The notes under the pieces were generated by a model that saw only the letters and a program-made list of their open reading frames with translations, was not told where the DNA came from and ran no database searches. Positions 12,701 through 20,713 of a stretch of 64,000 nucleotides of DNA are shown piece after piece. The translations under genes were made by a program, and so were the position numbers. Origin of the DNA: Amphibalanus amphitrite (lineage: Eukaryota > Arthropoda > Thecostraca > Balanomorpha > Balanidae). The DNA lies in NCBI RefSeq assembly GCF_019059575.1, contig NW_024881998.1:186001-250000 (forward strand). Direction: 5' to 3'. How positions within the stretch are numbered: position 1 is the first letter of the stretch; each line of letters begins with the position of its first letter.

Positions 12701-13016
12701 CCCGCTCAAACGTACTTTTTGACCTCATCCCCGACCTCACTGACCTGTCTTTCCCTGTCACGGCTCGGTAAGCACTCACCTGTATTTTCCGCCCCTGATA
12801 CTGGCTGTGCATCACCGCCACGGCAGCTCCGCAGAACACCACTGCCACGAACAGCGCGTGGCCCATGAACACCCGATCAAAGAACATCTGCTGGAGGCTG
12901 GCTACGGACGCCGGCAGGGCCAGACCCAGCAGGAAGCCGCGCGCGCTGACCCGGGCGTCTGACTCGCCGGGACGCGGACGGGCCGCCGCCCCGCCGCCGC
13001 CAGCGGGGGACGCCAT
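9551..13016 (-). CDS. ICMT: Protein-S-isoprenylcysteine O-methyltransferase (ICMT), six coding exons
   Basis: ICMT methylates the C-terminal prenylcysteine of CAAX proteins (Ras, Rho, lamins) with S-adenosylmethionine after prenylation and proteolysis. It is a multi-pass ER membrane enzyme. Coding exons in order: 12780-13016, 12135-12226, 11660-11829, 11294-11409, 10561-10662, 9551-9742. All junctions are GT-AG with matching phases and give 302 residues (human is 284). Family landmarks are the FHYSEYL segment and SFLLNHS (exon 3), NFNHIVQNEK across exons 4-5, GVYSWFRHPSYVGW (about residues 218-231) holding the RHPxY methyltransferase motif, and the C-terminal FFG-YLEY--RVGTGLP block. The start ATG gives a Gly/Ala/Pro-rich N-terminus before the first hydrophobic helix. 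A polypyrimidine-CAG acceptor at 13048-13050 suggests a 5'UTR intron upstream. Identity is secure. UTR ends are not known. Confidence 0.95.
9967..10430. mobile_element. Two consecutive inverted repeats in ICMT intron 5 (MITE-like)
   Basis: A long imperfect palindrome runs from about 9967 to 10119. GGATTCTTCATGGCTC and GTGGAAGAT on the left pair with GATCTTCCAC and GAGCCATATGAGGAATCC on the right. A second inverted repeat follows, with TATCTTTCTATGTTGAGG at 10119 mirrored by CCTCAACTAGAAAGATA ending near 10429. Between these arms a TCTTATCTTTGCAT unit is repeated. They may be one nested non-autonomous element or two neighbours. I found no clear target-site duplication. Confidence 0.6.
10561..10662 (-). 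CDS. ICMT: ICMT coding exon 5 (cofactor-binding core)
   Basis: 34 codons (residues 206-239) with NEK, LVTHGVYSWFRHPSYVGWF and SVGTQ. This is the S-adenosylmethionine and active-site region with the RHPSY motif at about 224-228. Phase 0 at both ends. Confidence 0.95.
11294..11409 (-). CDS. ICMT: ICMT coding exon 4
   Basis: Encodes a hydrophobic helix followed by GEIIRKLAMFTARTNFNHIV, equivalent to the GECLRKAAMFTAGSNFNH segment of human ICMT. Ends in phase 0. Confidence 0.92.
11660..11829 (-). CDS. ICMT: ICMT coding exon 3
   Basis: Contains FHYSEYLATALTNP and SFLLNHSWAYSVAAASSW, the most conserved N-terminal membrane region of the family. Phase 2 in, phase 1 out (Gly split G|GC). Confidence 0.92.
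12135..12226 (-). CDS. ICMT: ICMT coding exon 2
   Basis: Begins TAIRAALLG, matching the IAIRACFLG region of human ICMT, and ends in a split Trp codon (TG|G) with donor GTGAGT. It encodes a hydrophobic helix and the SSW-FGW loop. Confidence 0.9.
12260..12360. repeat. Three adjacent hairpins in ICMT intron 1
   Basis: 12260-12283 is a perfect 24-bp palindrome centred on TATATA (ACATCCAGTATA and its complement). 12308-12335 has a perfect 12-bp stem AAACTCTGGCCA with loop AAGC. 12335-12360 is a third stem (GCACG/CGTGC extended by TGTGTT/AACACA with a small bulge). They may be the end of a transposon. Confidence 0.7.
12780..13016 (-). CDS. ICMT: ICMT coding exon 1
   Basis: Residues 1-79: start codon at 13016-13014, a Gly/Ala/Pro/Arg-rich lead, then two hydrophobic segments (near 27-40 and 52-69). 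It ends in phase 0 at KIQ with donor GTGAGT. Confidence 0.9.
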
Positions 13017-14828
13017 CAGTCCTCAGAGAACGGCCAGCTGGGAACGGCTGTGGGAGGAAAACAACTGTGTGAGGGTCCAGTGTGAATATTGATTGCACTG
13101 AATGATAATAAATACCTACATGAGAAACAATATAGTGTTCATTAATGAAACGAAGTAGAAATAGTGGCTAGGGCCTACAATACTAAATATCCAGGAATTT
13201 CAGAAGGGATAAGCACTTGCTATAGATAACCATAGTTGACTGGATTAAAGTATATATATATATGCCTTGTCTTGCATGTTATTACTTTGACTAGTGCTAC
13301 AAAGAACAAGATCATACCAATATCTATCAAAAACTGGGAGTGGGTGAAGAAAGTATTTTGATCAGCAACCATGCGCATAGTTTCCTGATCAAATTCACTT
13401 TAACTTTAGTAGACAGGATAGGTATCTTGTAGTACCTACGTATTCAATATCAACAGCATGTGTTAACATTACCAGCATTTTTGTGGAAAAATATTGATAA
13501 GAGTTTTACTGTGTGATACTGAAACTTCAACAAATGTTGCCTATCAAAATATATTGCCCCAGTGTGCATACACTAAATTTGTTGGGTATGTAGGTATGTG
13601 TATTAGGCTTATGGACAAAGTTAAATTAGTTATTATGCTATTGCACAAGTGACCACAAATTTTTAGCTGAGCCCTGTGCCCAATATTCTCATAAAATGCT
13701 ATTTAGGCAGCATTTGGCAACATGGGTAATGTGTAATGATACAGGTTTTGGCAAAAATGCACACTTAAGTTAACAAAATGAGCCTCAGAATGATCATCAT
13801 ACGATGGGCTGAACTGTGGTCTGTGTGAGAACCTGAAATAAGTGAAAGAAATTGATAGCTGTATTCTGTGAGCACATTAGAAATCCTATTTTGATTTATT
13901 GGATTTACAATAAGAATCCAAGGCGGTGTTTCACTGGATGCTACTGCACTGCTGGCAAATTTTACGAGCTAAGGTCACAGATTGTGGCAGTGTTGGAGAT
14001 CAAGTTTGTTGATGTGGATGTCTCCATGGAAACCCAATTTGACACTTGACGTGTGCTGGCAGCACGCTAGCAGCGTCCGTGAAACAGGGCACCAGTGGCA
14101 AGTTGTAACTGGTAAGATTGAGCTTGAAAGTTGAAATTTAAATTAAATCAGAATGCTGTCAAAACTAGCCCCAACTTGAGCAATTTTTATGCCAAATAAC
14201 CCAAAAATCATTTATGCAATGTTGATGACCACGATGGCACAATGAAGTTTAAATCACAATGCAAAAAATAAGCACTTCAATTCACATGTATTACACTGCA
14301 GTGTTCTTGCCTTAACTGATTTCTATAGACTTGGTTGAATTATATTGATATATTGTCATATACCTCTTCTTTGTCTTCCTAGCACCATCCCATGGCGACT
14401 ATAAATAGCACAATTATTGTCAGAGATTTTCACGATCATAAAGTATGTTCCTTCCACAGCCTATTTAAAAAATGGAGAATAAGGTTACGCTTTTATTACG
14501 TATATATTCCCCTCCCGATCCGTGGACGTGTTCCCCTCACTTTGAAAGTTATAGACCTTTCAGGTTCGATAATTTAGCAGCGCCTTCCTAAACTGCTCAT
14601 GGCGCACCTGTTACAATTGGATTTACAAGGCTCGCTGAAAAGTTGTTGCTGGAAATAAGATAATCACCTGATAATTACATTTAATTCAATATTGTTTTTC
14701 AATATTTTTGCTTTTTGAATTTTTTTTTCTACAATTATCAGAATGTTTGTGTTACAATATTGATTTATCAGGAATCAAAAATACCCAGTAAGCTCATTTT
14801 GTTAGGCAAATAAACGTTCACAGTATTA
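13017..14828. other. ICMT 5' region and AT-rich intergenic sequence
   Basis: 13017-13047 is probably ICMT 5'UTR, because a good acceptor (TTTTCCTCCCACAG on the minus strand) ends at 13048. The rest is AT-rich, includes a TA run at 13252-13262, and shows no gene I can support. Confidence 0.45.
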
Positions 14829-14836
14829 TGACGTCA
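14829..14836 (+). promoter_or_regulatory. CRE-type octamer TGACGTCA, possible SELENOK/ICMT promoter site
   Basis: A perfect TGACGTCA lies about 100 bp upstream of a strong splice donor at 14936 that could end a SELENOK 5'UTR exon. It sits between the two divergent genes. Assignment as a promoter element is inference. Confidence 0.35.
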
Positions 14837-14849
14837 TTTTTTAACTAAA

Positions 14850-14935
14850 TGAGATCGACGACGTGTCTATGCAGCATAATGTAAACATTCGCAAGTCATT
14901 CATCTTTGTGATAATTGGTTGCGTTGGTGTAATAG
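14850..14935 (+). other. SELENOK: Possible 5'UTR exon of SELENOK
   Basis: The first SELENOK coding exon is preceded by an acceptor (TTATTGCAG ending at 17161), so an upstream non-coding exon must exist. The best nearby donor is AATAG|GTAAGTACTT at 14935/14936. The start is unknown. The intron would be 2.2 kb and would hold the retrotransposon pieces listed below. Confidence 0.35.
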
Positions 14936-15626
14936 GTAAGTACTTTTCGACTTTTTTGTTATTTATCAGGTTCCATGTATCTTTATCTTTCAGTTCGTGA
15001 TTTTCCAAGATAATACGCCCTTGTGAAAGGCGAAATTAAAACTGAAAACTGGATAACTGGACTTGCTGTTGCTGTTGCAGGCTGCAGCTCAAAATTGCGT
15101 AAACCCAAACCAAGTTGAAACGGTCTGCATTTTGACTATATTGGTAACATAAAATTTAGGGTTTTCTGCTTTTTTGTTATTTCAATGTTCTGTGTTCTTA
15201 TCTTTACCTTACCTCGCCTTATCTGGTCATCAGGATCCAGACTGGAAAAAATACATGTTTGCCGAATATGTCCGGCGTACCCAGTGGCGGGACTACACCA
15301 AAAATTTCAGCTCATGTCCGGTGTAACTTCGGATGTGCCAAAGTCATAGTGTGGTGGCTGCTGAACTTTTGGTGCAGGGCGGGTGCATAATTTTTTGGTG
15401 AATGGCTGACTCAAATTTTTTGGCACGCTGGTCAATCTAGCAGCAGATTCACCCCGCACGGCCTGCGGGCAGCTCTGGAGAGGGTTTGGGATGAGACGTG
15501 CCCTGCCTTAGTCATTCGTAAGCTGCCCTGAGTCTATTCAGCAGAGGAGCATCCACCCGTGGCTTGGAGACAGGTATGAAAGACCTTGTTGAACATGGTT
15601 GAGTGTCGTGAAGTAGGTAATCCTGC

Positions 15627-16065
15627 AGCGGGTTCCAGGCTCGTGCTCACTGCGGGATCGAGGGGAATGCGATTGCGGACGCCCTGGCGAAACAAGCGGC
15701 TGCCCTGCCCTCAGACGCTCGCTCGCTGACCAGGGTGGTTCATTGTGCGGCCTCGCGTCAAAGGCGCAACAACTGGTCCGTGTCACTATGCAAGCTACTC
15801 TTCGGGAGCACGCTGCAGCTCCCCATCCTCGGAGAGTACGGGGAGGACGCCGTTTCGGTGCAACAAATGAGGGCGGGCCACTGGGGCCGCTCGCTCCAGT
15901 ACGTACACCGAATCGGCCGTATCCCCTGAGCCTGACCCCTCCGCGTCATGCCAACAGTGCCTGGACAAGCGGTGCCCCGCGGCGCTCTGCGCCGTGTGCC
16001 GGGAAGAGGCTGATGTCCTGGAGCACGTGCTGCTCCGCGGCCCGGCCCTCGCTGGCGCCCGCCAG
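15627..16065 (+). pseudogene. Non-LTR retrotransposon fragment: RNase H end plus Cys/His region
   Basis: One frame reads ARAHCGIEGNAIADALAKQA, the typical C-terminal part of the RNase H domain of LINE polyproteins, followed by RAGHWGRSLQYVHRIGRIP and a stop at 15927. After a one-base frame change the sequence continues with CQQC, CPAALCAVC and EEADVLEHVLLRGPALAGAR, the zinc-binding tail usually following that domain. There is no start, and the frame is broken, so it is a dead 3' fragment in the putative SELENOK first intron. Confidence 0.75.
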
Positions 16066-16479
16066 TCTCGAACACACCGCTCCACCGACATTTGTGGCCC
16101 CGGAGTTTCCGCCTTCCGGCCCGGTCCTTGTTTCACGGCACGACGCTACAGTCCGCTATGTGTACTGTGGAATTGGGTCTTCATGAAAACATCAACTAAT
16201 TCAGACGCTCAAACCCGAAACGCTCTGTCTGGTTGATATAGTTTTGGTTTTGGTCGGTAGGTAGATGTTCACATGTGCTTTATGTAAAAGTGGCTTAATT
16301 TTGGCGCAAATTGACAGTAGAAGCTCAACTTTCGGCGCAAATTGTGCAGAAATTTCGGCGCAAAATCGCTTCCGCTGAATTTCGGCGAATGAGGGTTTCA
16401 CGGGCGTCTGGCGTAGTGTGTGGATCTTTTCCAGTCTGAATCAGGATATGGCGTCGCTTGACCTATGGGCATTGGGATG

Positions 16480-17050
16480 AGTGAAGTTCATGTCAATATC
16501 CCAAAGGCTGTAGACCTTAGTAGAGGGTGGGTACTCAAACTCATGCTCTACTAGTGTCCAGTGGTGACAGACCAGTTTTGCATATAACGATGGCGGCAGT
16601 GGCACAGCAGAGATGATATCTAATGGCAGGGTGTTCCAGCCATATATGACTGACGGCTGAAAGAGTTCTAGCGCGAGAGATGTTTGGTGCTCAGCTTCTA
16701 CTGGTGTCCCATTGTGGTTTGCAGTTCATGTCTTGTCAGCCATCAGGAGTAACTTAGTGGCATGTCCAGGAGTCCATGGCACACCTGATAGTTGATACAT
16801 TCACCATATCATTCTCCCCGATGGCGGTGGTGGTGCAGTCGCTTTATGTTTTTTTTTTCTGGTCCTATTTGGAGAGCGGACCCCAGACGGCATTTCCAAA
16901 CTCAAGGAACAGTAGCACTAAGGCCTTTAAAAGAAGCAGCAAGGTGAACTTATCGAGTTTTATGGATGGACGATGAATCATTGCGAGTGCCTGGGAAGTT
17001 TGAACGATGGTGGCGGCTGTCTGCATGTGGAATCTTCGTTGCCTGTTCAT
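16480..17050 (-). pseudogene. Non-LTR retrotransposon reverse-transcriptase remnant
   Basis: On the minus strand, 17050-16865 translates to a segment with RRFHMQTAATIVQTSQALAM, IKLDKFTLLLLLKALV and LEFGNAVWGP. This matches the region after the catalytic domain of jockey/CR1-like reverse transcriptases (usual pattern L-K-LV-P-LEYGN-IWGP). Downstream the frame is broken by stops but keeps traces of the same protein. It is in the opposite orientation to the fragment at 15627, so two elements were involved. Confidence 0.6.
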
Positions 17051-17175
17051 GATAATACCTAGGTCCTATTCCTCCTCGCAGCTGCTGACCGGAGATTTGC
17101 CTGTACCTAATCATTAATCAATATGCTATATTTATGTTCACTGAAGTTTGCCTTATTGCAGGTTACATTTTGAAG

Positions 17176-17194
17176 ATGCCATATATATCAGCAG
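17176..17194 (+). CDS. SELENOK: SELENOK coding exon 1
   Basis: Encodes MPYISA plus the first base of Asp7. The exon opens at 17162 after the acceptor TTATTGCAG, giving 14 bases of 5'UTR before ATG. Donor is GTAATT. Confidence 0.88.
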
Positions 17195-18363
17195 GTAATT
17201 CACTTGTCAGAAGACGTCTTTTTATATTTTTAAAACTCATTAAACTGTCAACCTATTTGTAGTTTCATTTGACTGAATATACTCATGCATTTTTAATGTT
17301 GCGTCTAAAGATTGATGCCCTTACTTTGAAAACATGCTATTATTTGTTTCCAAGTAAAATCAAATAAGCGTAAGGAATAAGCAGTATCTAAGTATTAAAT
17401 GAGCTTTCCAGCTCTGTTCATAGTTCATCCTTCTAATTTTCTACCTAATACTTACCGTACACGACAGTAATTCCGCCCAGCTAATGCCGATAAATACGTG
17501 CCCTGACCTCTGAGACACTGCCGCTGTGGCCACAGAGGCGTTTCAGTTTAAACAAGCTCTTGGTGTCTTTTCACAGATGGCACGGTGGGAGGTAGTCCCA
17601 ACTACTTCAGTGTCCAGGGCCTGCTCGGACTGTTCTGGGCTGTAGTCAACTTCTTCCAGCTCTTGTGAGTGAACGAAGTGTTAGAGAGTGCTGCTAAAAG
17701 TCTTATTTTGGTCAATACATTGCACATTTGGTCAGTACATCGCACATTTGGTCAGTTTACATATCGTATAAAAGCATGCTACATGATGGTGGACTTGGTG
17801 TTCTGTAACTGCTCTCCACAGGCAGAGTGTTGTATAGCTGTGTGACAGTGCCTCAGTGTTAACTCTGCGCTCCCTTCGCCAGTTTCCGGACGCTGATCAG
17901 CCCTGACGACAACAAGCGCGGCAGGAGCTACACGTCTGACTACCGGGCGCCGGGTCAGGGCGGTGGCGGCGGCGGCGGCGGCGGCGGCTGGGGCGGCGGC
18001 GGCCCGGGCGGACCCCCGCGGGGCATGCCGCGCCGCCGTATGGGCGGCTTCAGCACCGGCCAGGGGGCGGCCGGCGCGCCGCCCATGGCCGGAGGCGGAT
18101 GAGGTCGGTAAACGCCCGGTGCTAGCCGCTCCTGATGGGGCGGCGGCGCCGGGCACTGACGGGTGAGCGGCGGCGCGTGCGGCGCTGAGCCCGGCCTCTG
18201 GTCGGCGGATGACGCAGCTCCGGGAGTCCCTCTCCGGGTCCGGGCCTGCCGAGGACGCTCAGCGCCGCCGCGCGGGGACAGGGGGTCAGCGGGGGACGGC
18301 CGGGGGTGCTCCACTGCCCGGCCAGTCCGCGGGCTGACGGTTGTGCTTCGCTTGTGCAGATAA
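17176..18363 (+). CDS. SELENOK: Selenoprotein K (SELENOK) with in-frame selenocysteine TGA
   Basis: SELENOK is a single-pass ER membrane selenoprotein that works with DHHC6 palmitoylation and with ERAD/p97, and is linked to calcium flux and ER stress. Coding exons: 17176-17194, 17577-17664, 17883-18107 and 18360-18363, GT-AG with matching phases. The protein starts MPYISADGTV (human MVYISNGQVL), has a membrane segment at about residues 21-37 (LLGLFWAVVNFFQLFF), then RTLISPDDNKRGRSY (human KTLLQQDVKKRRSY), a Gly-rich tail with PRRRMGG, and ends PPMAGGG-Sec-GR, almost identical to the human PPMAGG-Sec-GR. TGA at 18100-18102 is therefore Sec109 of 111 residues, not a stop. The final codons are CG|A TAA after splicing. 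Without splicing CGG TAA would give the same end. A 5'UTR intron is likely. Confidence 0.93.
17577..17664 (+). CDS. SELENOK: SELENOK coding exon 2 (membrane segment)
   Basis: Acceptor TTTTCACAG, donor GTGAGT. Encodes DGTVGGSPNYFSVQG and most of the hydrophobic helix up to FFQL. Confidence 0.92.
17883..18107 (+). CDS. SELENOK: SELENOK coding exon 3 (Gly-rich tail and Sec codon)
   Basis: Begins by completing Phe36, then FRTLISPDDNKRGRSYTSDY, a run of about ten Gly, GWGGGGPGGPPRGMPRRRMG and GAPPMAGGG. The Sec codon TGA is five bases from the exon end. Donor is GTAAAC. Confidence 0.92.
18100..18102 (+). other. SELENOK: Selenocysteine codon (TGA recoding site)
   Basis: The conserved family ending PPMAGG(G)-U-GR is preserved on both sides of this TGA and a TAA follows two codons later, so the TGA must be translated. 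It lies close to the last exon junction, which should shield the mRNA from nonsense-mediated decay. Confidence 0.92.
18203..18270 (+). promoter_or_regulatory. Candidate SECIS-like hairpin (tentative)
   Basis: TGAC (18210-18213, preceded by A) and CGAG (18250-18253) can form the tandem G-A quartet of a SECIS. Between them 18214-18224 pairs with 18239-18249 (11 positions, one C-C mismatch), leaving an apical loop that contains CCC instead of AA. Below the quartet CGGCGG (18203-18208) pairs with CCGCCG (18265-18270), with an oversized 3' internal loop. It would be usable only if the intron 18108-18359 is retained. The region is GC-rich, so chance pairing is a real alternative. Confidence 0.3.
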
Positions 18364-20689
18364 ATTATCGAGTGGTCATTCCTGAAGCACCCGGTTGATA
18401 TCTCTAGCGTGGGGTGTTATTTGAAAAGTCATACCGCCTTGGATTGTGATTCTGAAATGCGTATAAATATATTATTAATTTGCATTCATCTTTAGAGCTG
18501 AAGGCCTCGAACTTTAATTGATAGCATAGTTTCATAGATTATTACACTATGATAGTTCTTAAGAGTATTGTTTCTCGTGTCATCTCAACGCCGTTTACGG
18601 TGCGTTGCTAACATATTGTTTAGTGGAGGGTTTGATGTTTGTGTTTGGTGTTCACACAGGTAACAGCGAGGTCCAGTAACCTAGCGACCTGTTTGCGTTA
18701 GTGTATTAGACAGTACCATACCGATAAGTCGGCGTTTGAGATGACTAGCTGAAGTCCTATGGTGGCAAGTAGCTGGGTGTTCTCCCAGAGTTGTGCACCA
18801 TGTTCTGTGCACAGTCAGCCGGGCTCAGCACATGTGATTACGTATCGCTGTTGGCAAATACAAGAGCCTAACTGGTATCCTGTTCTGTTCTAGCCACCTG
18901 TGGCGGTATCTTGTATTCTGGTAGCTTTATGCCGCCGGCGCCCTGTTGGGGAGGTAGAACCACAACAATTTTTCTGAACATTTGTGCAAGTGCTATGTAA
19001 TCACACTACTCTCAGGCAGTAGGCACTTCTTTCTGTCATGTTCATGTGCGGGGGCTGAACTTTCTGGTGCACCCATCACGTTGTTTGACATTGCGGCGCT
19101 ATTGGTTAACTCATCAGATATTTTCGCCGAAAAGTGGCAGGATGGTGTCAGGTGTAATCGAGCTCTAGCCGCTCATGCCTAGTTTCACGGCGCTGTCCCG
19201 TGCTGAGACGGGCTGGTGGGGCGCCGTGATGAGAGTGGCTGGAACACCCGATCCTCGCAAATGTGCCCATGGCCTTCCTAATTTCTCCAACTCACTTCCC
19301 CTTCCTTTTTCTCTCTCCGCAACGTGCGTTTTGTGCGGTTCCCCTCCAATTCATTTTCCCAGACACCCAGCGGCCAGCTTCCCTAACTCGGATGTTTCTC
19401 ACCAGACATTCGCCCACGACTCGTGTCCCAATCATACCCTCCTCGCTACTCCTGTCCCAACCATAGTCTCGCCCTTGTCCGAATTATACCTCGCTCACCA
19501 CTCGTTAACTAATCGTACCTCGCCCACTACTCGTGTACATCGCGCAAATCGTGCCCTCGGTTTTTAGGGACGTGCCCTCGATCACCACTCTTCAGCCGAC
19601 ACCTCAGAGTAAGAAGAGGCTCCGCATTACCCACACCTCTCATTCCATCGCCTCTCGCCCACCTGTGCCCACTACCCTCTGACTGTCGCCTGTCCACCGT
19701 CTCACACACTCCGTTTAGTCTCTCCGTGGCCTGTATTGACGTCTGGTGGCGGCGGGCGGCGGCCGGGCGGTCTGAGGTAGGGGCCGCCGCCCCGCCTCGC
19801 TCGCGCTGTGTACTGGTGAAGGCAGGAGGGCCGGCCGGCCGGCCAGGCGCGGTGGCGGGCGCTCACAACACACGGGGCCCGCGCGTTGAACGACGCACAC
19901 AGAGACATACAACACGCCCCGAGTGAAAGCTGACACACAAACATACATACATACAAACACGTGGCGCGCGCGCATATGTCTTATGGTACAGGCGCGGCCA
20001 TTTTCAGTCGTGCGCGATGGAGATCGAGAGGATGCCTTCTTCAGTCCATTCAATGGCGAGATGTAATTCATGTCAAATAAATAGGATCTGCTTACTTACA
20101 AATGACGCGTGGGGCAGATTTCGCCGCCGTATAAACATCTACACATATGTACAGAACGCATGTACACGACCAGACTGCACGGTGGCGCCGCCCTGACGGC
20201 AGCTGGGACAACTACAACAAGTCGCTCACACGCGATAGTTTTCTCAGCGGAGGCGGTGCGGCTGCGTGGGACAACTGTCACTCGTTCCTCTGACGAGCGG
20301 AGATCGACACTGAACTGTGGCGCAGACAGGGTAATCTGTCTGATGGCAGTGGCTCTGTATAGGCGGCCGGCGACGAACGCGTCACCGGCTATCGTTTGTG
20401 AGACATCTCAAACTCCCACTAATAATAGAACAACACTAGAAAACCGCTCTGTCCCCCAGCGCTCGCGCGCGAGTCTTTTGATATCACTGTGCTATGCGGC
20501 TACGACTGGCGGCGTAGCTCTGGTACGTCCTCAGGTAGTTGTGTGTCGCCACGGGGCCGCCCGCGGCTGGCAGTGACGGTCGGTGGCCGCCTATTGAGCA
20601 GACGCCGGCGAGCCGAGCGCCCAGGAGGTGTTGCTGCTGGAGGCGCGGCTGTACGCCGGACTGGGCGGGTGGCCGCCGCACGCACTCTG
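18364..20689. other. SELENOK 3'UTR and gap to the UTX stop codon
   Basis: No coding sequence recognised. The first part should be SELENOK 3'UTR and should contain a SECIS. One stem, 18413-18420 with 18431-18438, has an A-rich loop (TTGAAAAGTC), but its distance to TGA-type quartets is wrong. A plus-strand AATAAA occurs at 20076-20081. No minus-strand AATAAA for UTX was seen here. GC-rich sequence with CATA repeats lies at 19700-19960. Confidence 0.4.
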
Positions 20690-20713
20690 TCACGCCGGCG
20701 GAGCCATCGGCGG
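20690..20713 (-). CDS. KDM6A (Utx): UTX coding exon 18 (last seven residues and stop)
   Basis: After acceptor CTCTCCCCAG the frame reads PPMAPPA and stops at TGA 20692-20690. The human end is APPLPSASS, so a short Pro/Ala tail is expected. A longer open frame in another phase continues to 20484 but would not match the splice phase. Confidence 0.75.
   Translation of the reverse strand, partial: PPMAPPA

Noticed and set aside
15449-15530. Frame LRAALERVWDETCPALVIRK as a Tc1-like transposase tail
   Set aside because: Resemblance is limited to a general helix pattern; no catalytic region or inverted repeats nearby.
18738-18790. ATGACTAGCT hairpin as SELENOK SECIS
   Set aside because: CTAGCT pairs with AGCTGG, but no NGAN quartet follows at the right distance.
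20484-20693. Minus-strand 69-codon open frame overlapping the UTX end
   Set aside because: It starts at GTG and is out of phase with the UTX exon 17 donor. The in-phase reading stops after PPMAPPA, which fits the short Pro-rich end of known UTX proteins.
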